NCBI RefSeq assembly: GCF_900106595.1
Contig: NZ_FNNC01000001.1
Location: forward strand, 620,001 to 684,000
Length of the DNA: 64,000 nt
Reading direction: 5' to 3'
From: Marinococcus luteus
GTDB lineage: Bacteria; Bacillota; Bacilli; Bacillales; Marinococcaceae
Each line of letters begins with the position of its first letter. Positions within the stretch are counted from its first letter, which is position 1. The notes under the pieces were generated by a model. That model searched no databases. It was not told the origin of the DNA and worked only from the letters and a program-made list of their open reading frames with translations. Below, one piece after another: positions 44,118-53,599 of the stretch. A program made the position numbers and the translations under genes.

Positions 44118-45197
44118 CTATTTGTAATAGCGATCGAGCAGCTGCCTGATCGTGTTTTCTTCCACTTTTGCTGTCATCGGCTTTCCCGGCTTCTCGAGCA
44201 GCACGTAATGGATCTCCCCGTGGGAAGCTTTTTTATCTCTTTTCATCGATTCCACTATCGTGTCAGCCGAAAGCCTTCCGGGTGCGTCCACCGGGTACCC
44301 GAGCGATTCGAGCCACGCTTTTTCTTTTTCCAGATCCCAGTGGCCTGCACCTTCGTTATTACTTACCGCAAGAGCAAACCACAGCCCGGCTGCCACTCCT
44401 TCTCCGTGAGTGATGCGCCCGTAGCCCATTTCTTTTTCCAGGGCATGGCCAAGCGTGTGCCCCAGATTTAAAAATGCACGCACGCCCTGCTCGCGTTCGT
44501 CTTCTTCGACAATACGCGCTTTAACTTCAATCGACCGTTTAATCCACGAAGCAACCTCCGGCGACTTCATGTCCTCCACGCTCTGTACGCGGGCTTTTAA
44601 ATCCTGTAAAAAGGCCTCCCCGTCAAGGTAGGCGTGCTTGATCATTTCGGCAAAGCCGGAGCGCCATTCAGCGTCAGGCAGGGTATGCAGCGTCCCGGTA
44701 TCATATATGACAGCCAGAGGGGGATGGAAAGCCCCGGCCAGATTTTTGCCTGCGTGCAGGTTAATCCCCGTCTTTCCACCCACGCTGCTGTCCTGGGCAA
44801 GAAGAGTAGTCGGCAGTTGAATATAGTCCACCCCACGCATGTAACCGGCCGCCGCAAAGCCGGTCAAATCTCCGGCCACTCCGCCGCCGAGCGCCACAAA
44901 GACTGACTTTCTGTCCATTTCGCTTTCCGCTGCGAATTCCCACAGCCTGGAAAGCTCCTCCACCGATTTGGACTGCTCCCCTCCAGGCATTACATAGGTG
45001 CTTACGGGAAGCAGACGGGCGAGCTGGCTTTCTGTTTCTTCCCGGTAAAGAGCGTCCACAGCCTCGTCCACGACGAGCAGGAAGCGGCTCTTGCCAGCTG
45101 TGGTTTCCTTTAAAACATCTGCAAGCTGATAGCGGAGCCCTTCCCCGATCATTACCGGGTAGCTTCTTTTCTCCGCCTGTATCTGCACAGTTTCCAT
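44118..45197 (-). CDS. aroB: 3-dehydroquinate synthase
   Basis: 359-residue NAD- and zinc-dependent enzyme of the shikimate pathway. Seen: PGGEQSKSVEEL, the nucleotide loop ALGGGVAGDLTGFAAAGYMRG, PTTLLAQDSSVGGKTGINLHAGKN and the zinc-site His in NLGHTLGHALE. It starts 3 bp after the aroC stop. Confidence 0.96.
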   Translation of the reverse strand: METVQIQAEKRSYPVMIGEGLRYQLADVLKETTAGKSRFLLVVDEAVDALYREETESQLARLLPVSTYVMPGGEQSKSVEELSRLWEFAAESEMDRKSVFVALGGGVAGDLTGFAAAGYMRGVDYIQLPTTLLAQDSSVGGKTGINLHAGKNLAGAFHPPLAVIYDTGTLHTLPDAEWRSGFAEMIKHAYLDGEAFLQDLKARVQSVEDMKSPEVASWIKRSIEVKARIVEEDEREQGVRAFLNLGHTLGHALEKEMGYGRITHGEGVAAGLWFALAVSNNEGAGHWDLEKEKAWLESLGYPVDAPGRLSADTIVESMKRDKKASHGEIHYVLLEKPGKPMTAKVEENTIRQLLDRYYK

Positions 45198-45200
45198 CAG

Positions 45201-46373
45201 TTAAAAATCCTTCGCTTCCTGCACGTACTCTTCAAAGTTCCGGCGGATACGGTCCACATTATCTGTACCGAACATATCCAAAAAGGAGACGGCTACTTCA
45301 AACGCCACGACATTTTCCATTACAACCGAAGCAGCAGGCACCGCACAGCTGTCCGAGCGCTCAATGCTCGCTTTAAACGGTTCTTTGGAATCAATATCTA
45401 CGCTTTGAAGTGGCTTATAGAGGGTCGGAATCGGCTTCATCACGCCCTGGATGACTACCGGCATACCGTTGGTCATCCCGCCTTCAAACCCGCCAAGGTT
45501 GTTGGTGCTCCGGTAATAGCCGTTCTGTTCGTCCCAGACAATTTCATCATGCACCTGGCTTCCCGGCCGGTTTGCCGCTTCAAAGCCGATACCGACTTCA
45601 GCCCCTTTAAAAGCGTTAATGCTTGCAACCGCACCGACGATTTTGCCGTCAAGCTTGTGATCATACTGCACATGACTGCCCAGTCCCACTGGCAGGCCTT
45701 CCACTACGGTCTGTACGACGCCGCCAATGGAATCGCCATCAGCCTTCGCCTTGTCGATCGCTTCCATCATTTGTTTTTCCGCTTCCGGATCCAGACAGCG
45801 GACCGGCGAAGCTTCTGATTTTTCCTGAAGGTCCTGCATAGAGGAATAAGACGTCTGTGCTGAATGGATACCGCCTATCGTAAGAACCTGGCCGCCAATT
45901 TCTATTCCGAAGGTTTTAAGAATTTTTTTCGCCAGCGCACCTGCCATTACCCGCGCAGTTGTTTCTCTCGCCGAGGAACGCTCGAGCACGTTTCTCATGT
46001 CACGGTGCCCGTATTTAATAGCCCCGTTCAGGTCTGCATGCCCGGGACGGGGGCGTGTAATTTTCCGCTTCACTTTTTCCGCTTCCTCTTCGGAGAGCGG
46101 TTCGGTGCCCATAATCTTTTCCCAGTGCACAAAATCGTCATTTTCGACGACCATCGTAATCGGCGCTCCGGTCGTTTTCCCGTGCCGGACCCCGCTTAAA
46201 AACTTCACTTTATCTTTTTCAATCTGCATTCTGCGGCCCCGGCCATATCCGCCCTGGCGTCTTGCGAGTTCCTGGTTGATATCTTCTTCAAGAAGCTCCA
46301 TCTGCGCTGGGACTCCCTCAACGATCGTTGTCTGCTGTGGTCCGTGTGATTCTCCTGCGGTTAAAAATCTCAT
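45201..46373 (-). CDS. aroC: Chorismate synthase
   Basis: 390-residue flavin-dependent lyase making chorismate from EPSP (called aroF in older B. subtilis naming). Signatures GESHGPQ near the N-terminus, [32 protein letters not shown], and [19 protein letters not shown]. The Bacillus enzyme needs a flavin reductase; none is adjacent. The ribosome site AAAGGGGAG precedes the start. Heads the aro segment after cheR. Confidence 0.97.
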   Translation of the reverse strand: MRFLTAGESHGPQQTTIVEGVPAQMELLEEDINQELARRQGGYGRGRRMQIEKDKVKFLSGVRHGKTTGAPITMVVENDDFVHWEKIMGTEPLSEEEAEKVKRKITRPRPGHADLNGAIKYGHRDMRNVLERSSARETTARVMAGALAKKILKTFGIEIGGQVLTIGGIHSAQTSYSSMQDLQEKSEASPVRCLDPEAEKQMMEAIDKAKADGDSIGGVVQTVVEGLPVGLGSHVQYDHKLDGKIVGAVASINAFKGAEVGIGFEAANRPGSQVHDEIVWDEQNGYYRSTNNLGGFEGGMTNGMPVVIQGVMKPIPTLYKPLQSVDIDSKEPFKASIERSDSCAVPAASVVMENVVAFEVAVSFLDMFGTDNVDRIRRNFEEYVQEAKDF

Positions 46374-46484
46374 ATGTGCCTTCTCCCCTTTGCTCCATAC
46401 GTATCTCTTTAGTGCTTTTATGCAGTAAATGATAACATAATCCTCTATTTAGCGAAACTGCCTTCTTTCATCTTCCTGAAAAGC

Positions 46485-47303
46485 TTAGCTTTTTCGGTAA
46501 AAAAAAGTTCCGGCCGGCTCAAACTTATACTTTTCCGGATGAAACATCTGCTCTGTGCTTCCGACAAACAGCACACCTCCCGGACGCAGTGCGCCGTAAA
46601 ACTGCTTATAAATATAATCCTTCGCTTCTTCTTTAAAGTAGATCATTACATTTCTGCAAATGATAACATCTACCTCCCTTACCGGATTGTCTGCAAGCAG
46701 ATTCTGCTTTTTAAAGCGAATATCCCGGGCAGCCGCTTTTGTGTCAAACTGGTAGGCCGGCGGGCCCGCTTCGAAATATTTCTGCAGATATGCCGGTGGC
46801 ACGTTTTCTACGGCACGGCTCGAATAGATACCCATCTGCGCCTGTTCCAGAATACGGCTGTCTATGTCTGTCGCCGTAATAGAAAAGGAGAACCCCGGAA
46901 ATGTTTCTTTCATCATCATCCAAAGCGAGTACGGTTCTTCACCGGTAGAACACGCTGCAGACCATATGTGCGGATTACTGCGTTTGTTAAGTATTTCCGG
47001 CAGAATCGATGTCTGCAGCACCTCCCACCGGCAAGGATTACGAAAAAATTCAGAAACATTGATAGTCATCCGGTCAAGTATTTCCTTCAGAAGCGCTTCA
47101 TCTTTTTGAAGCCCCCGTTCAATTAAATCTGTAAACGAATGAAAACCTTTTTTCTGTAAAAAGGAAAACAGCCGCTGCTTCATCTGCGCCTCTTTGTATA
47201 AGTGCAGATCCAGGCCGGTCATGCCCTTCATTTTTTGCACGAATGCACCGTAATCCTCATTCAATTGATTTTCCACTGCTCCGTTTTGTCTGCTTGGCAT
47301 CAT
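46485..47303 (-). CDS. cheR: Chemotaxis protein-glutamate O-methyltransferase
   Basis: 272 residues. It methylates glutamates of chemoreceptors using S-adenosylmethionine. N-terminal helical domain (about 15-80), SAM loop SAACSTGEEPYSLW, and VIICRNVMIYF. It lies between ndk/pmp3 and aroC as in B. subtilis, and no other chemotaxis gene is in the window. Its presence implies motility. Confidence 0.95.
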   Translation of the reverse strand: MMPSRQNGAVENQLNEDYGAFVQKMKGMTGLDLHLYKEAQMKQRLFSFLQKKGFHSFTDLIERGLQKDEALLKEILDRMTINVSEFFRNPCRWEVLQTSILPEILNKRSNPHIWSAACSTGEEPYSLWMMMKETFPGFSFSITATDIDSRILEQAQMGIYSSRAVENVPPAYLQKYFEAGPPAYQFDTKAAARDIRFKKQNLLADNPVREVDVIICRNVMIYFKEEAKDYIYKQFYGALRPGGVLFVGSTEQMFHPEKYKFEPAGTFFYRKS

Positions 47304-47433
47304 ATCCCCACTTTGCTGAGTATCGTTATTATATCACGGCGGCCTTGTTTCTTCAGGTTCCGCCTAAAGATCTTTTTCATTATATCGACCAGCGAAAGGG
47401 GAATGTTCACTTGAAAAGCAGGTGCCGGTGAAT

Positions 47434-47468
47434 TATAAAAAAAGCGGCCCCCAGCAGGGACACGCTTT
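47434..47468 (-). terminator. Terminator after the Pmp3-family gene
   Basis: Minus strand AAAGCG / CGCTTT stem with inner CCC/GGG pairing, followed by a T7 run, immediately past the stop codon. Confidence 0.75.
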
Positions 47469-47471
47469 AGA

Positions 47472-47645
47472 TTAATATCTTTTCGCCCGTTTTTCCGCTT
47501 TGGAGTCCGCTACGACGAAGCAGGCGTGAATGGATGCCGGCACCCAGAAGACCAGGAGCAGCAGAAAATTGATAAATGCCTGAAACGGCCGGCCGACGAT
47601 CAGCACCGCCACCGGCGGCAAAAGTATTGCCAGTAAATACATCAT
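47472..47645 (-). CDS. YqaE/Pmp3 family membrane peptide (UPF0057)
   Basis: 57-residue ORF starting MMYLLAILLPPVAVLIVG and ending in SKAEKRAKRY. It consists of two transmembrane helices (about 3-18 and 25-48) joined by GRPFQAF, the classic Pmp3/YqaE layout. Family members affect membrane potential or stress tolerance to salt; molecular function unclear. AAGGGTG precedes the ATG. A longer ORF in another frame over the same DNA is a shadow. It has its own terminator, and is not found between ndk and cheR in B. subtilis. Confidence 0.87.
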   Translation of the reverse strand: MMYLLAILLPPVAVLIVGRPFQAFINFLLLLVFWVPASIHACFVVADSKAEKRAKRY

Positions 47646-47714
47646 TAGTTATCACCCTTATCTTGAATTGTCTATAAGAGTGTATTCCCAGAAGCGTGGC
47701 AGATTAATCTTGTT

Positions 47715-48164
47715 TTACAGCCAGGCATCGATGGAACGTTCATATTCGAGCACTTCTTCCGGTTTAAAAAATAAACCGATCTCCCGGTCCGCGCTCTCAA
47801 GGGAATCTGAGCCGTGAATAACGTTTTTCTCCTTCACATGCCCGTAATCACCGCGGATCGTTCCCGCCGGTGCTTCTTTTGGATCTGTTTTCCCGATCAG
47901 CAGCCGGGAAATATGTATGGCATCCTGGCCTTCGAGTACTACGGCAAACACGGGACCCGACGTAATAAAACCGACCAGATCATTAAAAAAAGGCTTTTCT
48001 TGATGTTCTTCGTAATGCTTTTGGGCTAATTCAGGTGAAATGTGCATAAATTTACCGGCGGCGATTTTCAAGCCTTTTTCTTCAAAACGCTGAACAATTC
48101 TGCCAACCAGTCCACGCTGGACTCCGTCCGGCTTTACCATTACAAACGTGCGTTCACTTGTCAT
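47715..48164 (-). CDS. ndk: Nucleoside diphosphate kinase
   Basis: 149 residues, the standard length. It transfers the terminal phosphate between nucleoside tri- and diphosphates via phosphohistidine; active-site His in NVIHGSDS. Other marks: [10 protein letters not shown] and [16 protein letters not shown]. Start at 48164 (MTSERTF) chosen for the GGGGGAAG site. Between hepT and cheR as in B. subtilis. Confidence 0.97.
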   Translation of the reverse strand: MTSERTFVMVKPDGVQRGLVGRIVQRFEEKGLKIAAGKFMHISPELAQKHYEEHQEKPFFNDLVGFITSGPVFAVVLEGQDAIHISRLLIGKTDPKEAPAGTIRGDYGHVKEKNVIHGSDSLESADREIGLFFKPEEVLEYERSIDAWL

Positions 48165-48247
48165 ATTTCTTCCCCCATCCATTACTATTTACCAAAATTA
48201 GTATAGCAAAAGTTGAAAGCGTTAGCAATTACACGCTGGACGGGGAA

Positions 48248-49219
48248 TTAATATTTTCTGCCGCCGATATACGCAGCAATGTCCTTTAAAGAATCCTTTG
48301 CCTCTATGTCCGGCAAAGTGGCGATAGCTTCATAGGCTTTCTCCAGATACCGCTCACTCATTTTCTTCGCATATTCGATGCCCCCGGAATTGGTGATTTC
48401 CGAAAGAATGCGGGACACCTGCTCTTCGTCGACAGCCTCTTCCTGAATGGCCGCACTGATTTTTTCGTGCAGCTGTGGATTCTGATGCATCGCATACAGC
48501 GCAGGCAGCGTTACATTTCCCTGCCTCAGGTCGCCCCCGGCAGGCTTTCCAAGCTCTTTTTCGCTGCCGGTAAAATCGAGAATATCATCGATAATCTGAT
48601 AGGACATGCCGAGGTGATAGCCGTACCGGTAAAGCTGGCGCTGCGTCTTTTTTGATGCTCCGGCGCTTGCAGCACCGAGTTCACAGCCGGCCGCAATCAA
48701 AACTGCTGTCTTTCTCCGTATTCTGCGCAGGTACGTCCGCAGCGGCTGCTCCCAGTTGTACTGGTCCCGGATCTGTTCGATCTCGCCGACGCATATTTCG
48801 ATCAGCGTCTTTGAGATAATTCGGTTGATCACAGGATCCCGGTAGTAGGCTGCGCACTCGACAGCACTTCCAAAGATATAATCACCGGTATACATCGCTA
48901 CTTTGTTATCCCATGCTGCCTTGACTGTAGACTCGCCCCGGCGCAGCTCGGCGTCATCTATCACGTCGTCGTGAACAAGGGAGGCCATGTGTATCAGTTC
49001 AAGCGAAGCGGCAGCATGTTTGATATGCCCAATATCATAATTTCCAAATTTCGCACTTAGCAGCACTAAAACCGGCCGGATGCGTTTGCCTCCAGCTTTT
49101 AATAAATGATTCGACGCTTCAGTCAGGACGGTGTGCTTCGAATCCACCGCTTCTTCAAGCGTTTTTTCGATCACTTTAATATCCGGTTTTAAATCTCTGT
49201 ACAGATCCATCAGCTTCAT
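48248..49219 (-). CDS. hepT: Heptaprenyl diphosphate synthase component II
   Basis: 323-residue catalytic subunit building the C35 side chain of menaquinone-7. Aspartate-rich motifs: first VHDDVIDDAELRRG, second QIIDDILDF. It needs the HepS subunit (51753-52511). The start at 49219 has AAGGTG six bases upstream; the longer TTG form would overlap mqnA. Confidence 0.95.
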   Translation of the reverse strand: MKLMDLYRDLKPDIKVIEKTLEEAVDSKHTVLTEASNHLLKAGGKRIRPVLVLLSAKFGNYDIGHIKHAAASLELIHMASLVHDDVIDDAELRRGESTVKAAWDNKVAMYTGDYIFGSAVECAAYYRDPVINRIISKTLIEICVGEIEQIRDQYNWEQPLRTYLRRIRRKTAVLIAAGCELGAASAGASKKTQRQLYRYGYHLGMSYQIIDDILDFTGSEKELGKPAGGDLRQGNVTLPALYAMHQNPQLHEKISAAIQEEAVDEEQVSRILSEITNSGGIEYAKKMSERYLEKAYEAIATLPDIEAKDSLKDIAAYIGGRKY

Positions 49220-49230
49220 CTTATTCACCT

Positions 49231-50091
49231 TCAAAATAAATAATGCACCTCGTCTCCCGGCTGCAAAATATCTAAACTTTCAACTGCTTCATTTAAATAT
49301 CCATACTTATAAGCGAGATGGTAATAATAAAGCAGGCCCTCCTGCTCCCTGGCTCCAAGCGTGAAATGAAGCCCCCGGAAGTACTCCTGCCAGTACGCCC
49401 TGCTGCCTCCGAGCTTGTGACTGTAATCACTGGCCATTCCGGCAAAATCGTCCTGCTGCGCAGTGCGGCGGCTTTGCAGAAAGTCGTGATGCAGAGCGGA
49501 CCACGTGCTCCCGTCCTGTTGGAACGATTCATTTTGTACGGCAAATACAGCGTAAACCATCGGCAGGCCGGTATGAGCATACCACAACTCGCCGAGATCG
49601 TAACGGAACCAGTCACTTTCCTCCCAGGAAGCCTTGATGGCGTCATCGCCAATTAACAGGTAAGCATCGTTCTGCTCTTTCATTTTCACCGGGTCGGGTG
49701 CCTGTGTTCGATACTCCGCCTCTGTCACCTGATAGAATTCCTGAAGAATAATTTTCAGCAGGTGAACGCTTGTCGCACTTGTCGATGTCAAAGCAATCCG
49801 TCTCCCCGCAAGCTCTTCAAGAGGGTACCGGGAGTAGAACAAAATGGACCGTACTTTGCCGGCAGAAGCTACACAAAGAGACGGCAGAAGCGAAAGAGCA
49901 CGCGTACTGGACCCAAAAGCAAACGAAGATACAGCGCTTCCGCTCAGCTTTTGTTCTTCGAGCTTTCGGTTCAGCGAAGCAGGTACGTCCTGTTCGAACC
50001 GTACCCCTTCCCGCTCGAGCTTTTGCCGGTCAAGATAATAAAAAAACGGTTTTGCATTCGTATATGCGATTTCTCCCATTGTTATGGACAT
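49231..50091 (-). CDS. mqnA: Chorismate dehydratase MqnA (futalosine menaquinone pathway)
   Basis: 286 residues of the periplasmic-binding-protein-like MqnA/MqnD fold. Seen: IAYTNAKPFFYYL at the N-terminus, VSSFAFGSS, ALTSTSATSVHLLKIIL and LLIGDDAIKA, all typical of MqnA. It converts chorismate to 3-[(1-carboxyvinyl)oxy]benzoate, the first step of the futalosine route. It sits between hepT and the UbiA-type prenyltransferase, a position empty in B. subtilis. ATG at 50091 has GGAGAG eight bases upstream; an ATG two codons earlier overlaps that site. Later enzymes (MqnB-E) are outside the window. Confidence 0.88.
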   Translation of the reverse strand: MSITMGEIAYTNAKPFFYYLDRQKLEREGVRFEQDVPASLNRKLEEQKLSGSAVSSFAFGSSTRALSLLPSLCVASAGKVRSILFYSRYPLEELAGRRIALTSTSATSVHLLKIILQEFYQVTEAEYRTQAPDPVKMKEQNDAYLLIGDDAIKASWEESDWFRYDLGELWYAHTGLPMVYAVFAVQNESFQQDGSTWSALHHDFLQSRRTAQQDDFAGMASDYSHKLGGSRAYWQEYFRGLHFTLGAREQEGLLYYYHLAYKYGYLNEAVESLDILQPGDEVHYLF

Positions 50092-50141
50092 AACCATCTC
50101 TCCAAATCGTATACATCTTCCCTACGCAGGTGTACATATTT

Positions 50142-51002
50142 TTACATTAAAATATCTCCAAGGGTAAATACTAATATCACAATACTGATAATCCCGTTCA
50201 TGGGAAAAAAAGCGACCCCGACCTTCGACAAATCGTAAGGCTTCACCAGAGAATGCTCGTAGATCATGATCGCAGCAGCCGCGGCAACCCCCACAAGGTA
50301 AAACCAGCTGAGCGGCGATAGCAGATACAGGGCCAGAAGGGAAACCAGACTGACGAGATGGAACCCCCGGGAGATGTAAAGAGCTTTCGCAATACCGAAG
50401 CGGGCCGGGATGGAATTCAGCCCGACGCGCTTGTCATACTCCGCATCCTGTGTCGCATAAATAATATCAAATCCGCCAATCCACATCGCCACCGCCGTAA
50501 ACAGCAAAAATGCCTCCGGCTGAAGCGTGCCGGTCACTCCTACCCAACCGCCAAGCGGAGCGATGCCAATTGTTACTCCTAAAAACAAGTGGCAGAGCCA
50601 CGTAAAGCGCTTCGTGTATGAATAAAGCGTCATAAAAAAAACAGGAATTGGCAGAAGGTAGACCGCCAGCATGTTTAACTGAAACGCAGCGACAAATAAA
50701 ATAAAAAAAGATCCAAGCACAAACAAAATGGCTTGACCTCGTGAAACGTCTCCTGCAGGAATGGCACGTGTTTCCGTTCGCGGATTACGGGCGTCTATTT
50801 CAGCATCAATCAGGCGGTTCAACGTCATTGCAGCGCTTCGGGCACCAAACATTGCCAGTGTAATCCAGATCCAGTCAGCAATGGAGGGCCAGGAGCCGTT
50901 GATCATCAGGCCGCCGAGCGCCGCTCCCAGAAAAGCAAACGGGAGGGCGAATACGGTATGTTCAAATTTTATCATTTCTAAAATAGTTTTAATTTTACTC
51001 AT
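50142..51002 (-). CDS. mqnP: UbiA-family prenyltransferase, probably MqnP
   Basis: 286 residues with about nine transmembrane helices. The two aspartate-rich prenyl-PP sites are NRLIDAEIDARNPRTETRAIP and the loop around DIIYATQDAEYDKRVG. It resembles 4-hydroxybenzoate polyprenyltransferases rather than MenA. In genomes with the futalosine route this class (MqnP) attaches the isoprenoid chain to the 1,4-dihydroxy-6-naphthoate product. Its neighbours mqnA and hepS/hepT support that. AAGGAAG precedes the ATG. Confidence 0.87.
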   Translation of the reverse strand: MSKIKTILEMIKFEHTVFALPFAFLGAALGGLMINGSWPSIADWIWITLAMFGARSAAMTLNRLIDAEIDARNPRTETRAIPAGDVSRGQAILFVLGSFFILFVAAFQLNMLAVYLLPIPVFFMTLYSYTKRFTWLCHLFLGVTIGIAPLGGWVGVTGTLQPEAFLLFTAVAMWIGGFDIIYATQDAEYDKRVGLNSIPARFGIAKALYISRGFHLVSLVSLLALYLLSPLSWFYLVGVAAAAAIMIYEHSLVKPYDLSKVGVAFFPMNGIISIVILVFTLGDILM

Positions 51003-51032
51003 TGGTTCAACTTCCTTATCACTGTCATCTTA

Positions 51033-51737
51033 TCATTTTTTGCGGGCGATATGGGCGCAGACTGTTCCGGCAGAATAAGGAGACATCTGCACCTGGCTGA
51101 ACCCTGCTTCCATGAACATAACCCCAAGTGTTTCTTTCGAAGGAAAGGCCAAAGTTGATTCCTGAAGCCAGCGGTATTCGTCGTACCGGTTAATCAATAC
51201 TTTTCCTATCACCGGCATGACCGATTGAAAATAAAAGGAATAAAATTTTTCCACGATGCTGTTTTCCGGCCAGGACGTTTCCAGGCACACAGCGGTGCCG
51301 CCAGGCTTCAGCACCCGCTCCATTTCCTTAAGCACCCGCAGATAATCGGATACGTTCCGTAGGCCGAAACCTATCGTTACGTAATCAAACGAGTTATCCG
51401 GAAATGGGAGACTGTTTACATTTCCATGTATTAAATCGATGTTTGCTAGCTGTTCCCGGTGCACTTTCTCCCTGCCGACTTCAAGCATTTTTTCACTGAA
51501 GTCGATGCCGGTGGCGCTGCCGCCTTTTCCTACTGCTTTACCAAGCTGAATCGTCCAGTCTGCCGTCCCACAGCATAAATCGAGAGCTTTTGCTCCGCGA
51601 CGGACGTTCATCTGCTTCATTGTTTTTTTCCGCCAGCGCTTATGCAGCCGGAAGCTGATCACGCTGTTCATATGATCATAGTTGCCTGAAATAGACTGGA
51701 ACACCTGATATACTTTATTTTCTTTTTGGGTAGCCAT
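51033..51737 (-). CDS. menG: Demethylmenaquinone methyltransferase
   Basis: 234-residue UbiE/MenG methyltransferase, the last step of menaquinone synthesis. SAM motifs ALDLCCGTADWTIQLG, GIDFSEKMLEVG and FDYVTIGFGLRNVSDYL. Ribosome site AAAAGGGG. It lies between hepS and mqnP, preserving the hepS-menG-hepT order with mqnP/mqnA inserted. Also called ubiE. Confidence 0.95.
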   Translation of the reverse strand: MATQKENKVYQVFQSISGNYDHMNSVISFRLHKRWRKKTMKQMNVRRGAKALDLCCGTADWTIQLGKAVGKGGSATGIDFSEKMLEVGREKVHREQLANIDLIHGNVNSLPFPDNSFDYVTIGFGLRNVSDYLRVLKEMERVLKPGGTAVCLETSWPENSIVEKFYSFYFQSVMPVIGKVLINRYDEYRWLQESTLAFPSKETLGVMFMEAGFSQVQMSPYSAGTVCAHIARKK

Positions 51738-51752
51738 TATTGAAACCCCTTT

Positions 51753-52511
51753 TTACTCAATACCTACAGCTATCCATTCATCCATTAACGATTGCAGCTT
51801 ATCAGAGAGCTGTTCGTCTTTTTCGACATGCTGATGAAAAAAGCTGTGTTCTTGATCGATTAATTGTTTTAATATTTGCTGTGCGCTTTGCGACTGGCCT
51901 TCCCAGTACTGTACCTGGGCGGCACAAGCTGAAAATTCTTCGGTACAGCCAAACCACTCCCATTCATGAAGCAGCCTCTTTAAGGCAAAAATAGACGAGG
52001 AAGCTACTGCAAGATGCGGGCGTCCATAAAAATGGATGACCGCTTCCACAATGCCCGCTTCACTCATTCTAAGTGTTTGAAGCATATCGGTATGGTCCCG
52101 GCACTCACCAAAATGCAGTTTCATTTTCGCTTCGTTCATGCTTCGGATTGCTGATGTAAAAACAAGAAGGATTTCCTGATGAAAGGCGGTACTGAGCAGA
52201 CGGTAGTAAAGACTGCTCATCAAATCCCCGTTCAAAATCGTCAGCTGCCTTATTTTTTTGTCATCGCCGTCGTTATGCAGCTGAATCTGTTCATGAGCTT
52301 TAAATGCTGACTGCACAAGCAGTACAGCTGCAATTTGTTCCACCATCCGTTCCCGGGGCACTTTGGCTTCTCTTAACGCCTCAAGCAGAAGATGGATCGT
52401 CTCTTCGTGCGCTTCCGGCAGCCCGATTTTCTGCTCAATATACGAGTGCTGGGTCAGGCGCTGAAACTCTTTTTTTATTTCCTCTGCACATGGTGTCCAG
52501 TAGTTGTTCAT
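51753..52511 (-). CDS. hepS: Heptaprenyl diphosphate synthase component I
   Basis: 252-residue non-catalytic partner of HepT, lacking the aspartate-rich motifs. Recognised by the HepS-type helices (MVEQIAAVLLVQSAFKAHEQI, GDLMSSLYYRLLS) and its position right after mtrB. Strong GGGG-rich ribosome site before ATG 52511. Confidence 0.9.
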   Translation of the reverse strand: MNNYWTPCAEEIKKEFQRLTQHSYIEQKIGLPEAHEETIHLLLEALREAKVPRERMVEQIAAVLLVQSAFKAHEQIQLHNDGDDKKIRQLTILNGDLMSSLYYRLLSTAFHQEILLVFTSAIRSMNEAKMKLHFGECRDHTDMLQTLRMSEAGIVEAVIHFYGRPHLAVASSSIFALKRLLHEWEWFGCTEEFSACAAQVQYWEGQSQSAQQILKQLIDQEHSFFHQHVEKDEQLSDKLQSLMDEWIAVGIE

Positions 52512-52609
52512 GCCGCTTCCCCCAACCCCTTAAATGCTGGTGATTTCATTTCTTACGTCCTATGCTCTTCAATTATAGCACAGCCTCTTTGTTTCCAAGA
52601 AAGATTACG

Positions 52610-52837
52610 TTAATCTTCCCCGCTTCCTGCCTTCATTTCGCCGTAGCTTGTTTGTATAACCGCGTTGCCTCGCACCTTAATCGCAGATGTATGTTCGGTA
52701 AACTGCGCGATGAGTACTTCTCCGCCATCTAATTTTTCCAAGTGGTGAAAACGGGTGTCCTTGCCGCGGGTCAAGCCCATGACGTTGACACCGTCTTCTT
52801 CTGCCCGGATGACGATAAAATCATCTCCATTCTGCAT
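52610..52837 (-). CDS. mtrB: trp RNA-binding attenuation protein (TRAP)
   Basis: 75-residue TRAP subunit. Its eleven-fold ring binds tryptophan between subunits and GAG/UAG RNA triplets on its rim. Seen: [50 protein letters not shown], with the Lys and Arg that contact RNA (KLDGGE, KVRG). AGGGAGGG precedes the ATG. It lies between folE and hepS as in B. subtilis, and its cognate target is at 43617-43679. Confidence 0.96.
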   Translation of the reverse strand: MQNGDDFIVIRAEEDGVNVMGLTRGKDTRFHHLEKLDGGEVLIAQFTEHTSAIKVRGNAVIQTSYGEMKAGSGED

Positions 52838-52876
52838 TTAAGACCCTCCCTGTTTTCGGTTTTTGCCCATGGTAAA

Positions 52877-52906
52877 GCGCCTGCTCACTGCAGGCGCCCC
52901 TTTTTT
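52877..52906. other. GC-rich hairpin between folE and mtrB
   Basis: GCGCCTGC / GCAGGCGC with a 5-nt loop. The plus side is followed by CCCTTTTTT, the minus (transcribed) side only by TTTACC. It may slow or partly terminate folE-mtrB transcription; weak evidence. Confidence 0.5.
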
Positions 52907-52918
52907 ATCTGCTGGTGA

Positions 52919-53485
52919 TCAGTGCTTAATAAGCGACAGAACTTCGCTCCTTGCCGCCTGATCTCCTTCAAATGTTCCTCTCACCGCAGAGGTTACCGTC
53001 ATAGACCCCGGCTTTTTCACACCGCGCATCGTCATACACATATGTTCTGCTTCCAGAACGACCATCACTCCGTGAGGTTCGAGTGTCGAAACAATTTCGT
53101 TTGCAACAGTATAGGTGATACGCTCCTGAAGCTGCGGTCGTTTGGCAATTGTTTCTACGGTGCGGGCCAGCTTGCTGAGACCTGTCACCATTCCGCCTTT
53201 CGGGATGTAGGCTACGTGAGCCTTACCGAAAAAAGGAACTAAGTGATGCTCGCACATCGAAAAAAACGGAATGTCTTTTACCAGAACCAGTTCCTCGTGA
53301 TCTTCCCCAAATACGGTTTTTAAATGCTCGTTCGCTGATTCATGCAGCCCGGCAAAAACCTCCTGGTATAAACGCGCTACTCTATCCGGGGTGTCGAGCA
53401 GGCCTTCGCGGCCGGCATCTTCGCCAACGCCCTCAAGAATCAGCCTGACACCTTCTTTTATTTTTTCATGATCGAAATTAGCCAC
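52919..53485 (-). CDS. folE: GTP cyclohydrolase I (FolE, type IA)
   Basis: 188-residue zinc enzyme converting GTP to 7,8-dihydroneopterin triphosphate, the first step of folate synthesis. Zinc ligands are in [12 protein letters not shown] and the later Cys in [11 protein letters not shown]. Start is GTG at 53485 (VANFDHEK) because GGAGG lies seven bases upstream; the longer frame starts with TTG inside that site. hbs and spoIVA, upstream in B. subtilis, are absent. Confidence 0.96.
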   Translation of the reverse strand: MANFDHEKIKEGVRLILEGVGEDAGREGLLDTPDRVARLYQEVFAGLHESANEHLKTVFGEDHEELVLVKDIPFFSMCEHHLVPFFGKAHVAYIPKGGMVTGLSKLARTVETIAKRPQLQERITYTVANEIVSTLEPHGVMVVLEAEHMCMTMRGVKKPGSMTVTSAVRGTFEGDQAARSEVLSLIKH

Positions 53486-53599
53486 CGTAAGTCCTCCAAT
53501 CAACTTCTGCTGCCTTCAGCCGCTGCTGTTTGTCTTGAAAAATTTTAGCACAAGCCCTATTAGAAAGCAAAAGGGGCGCCTTTAAACGTAACCGGCGCA

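Noticed and set aside
47467-47655. 62-codon ORF over the Pmp3-family gene
   Set aside because: The other frame gives a full Pmp3-family peptide with a ribosome site and two membrane helices.
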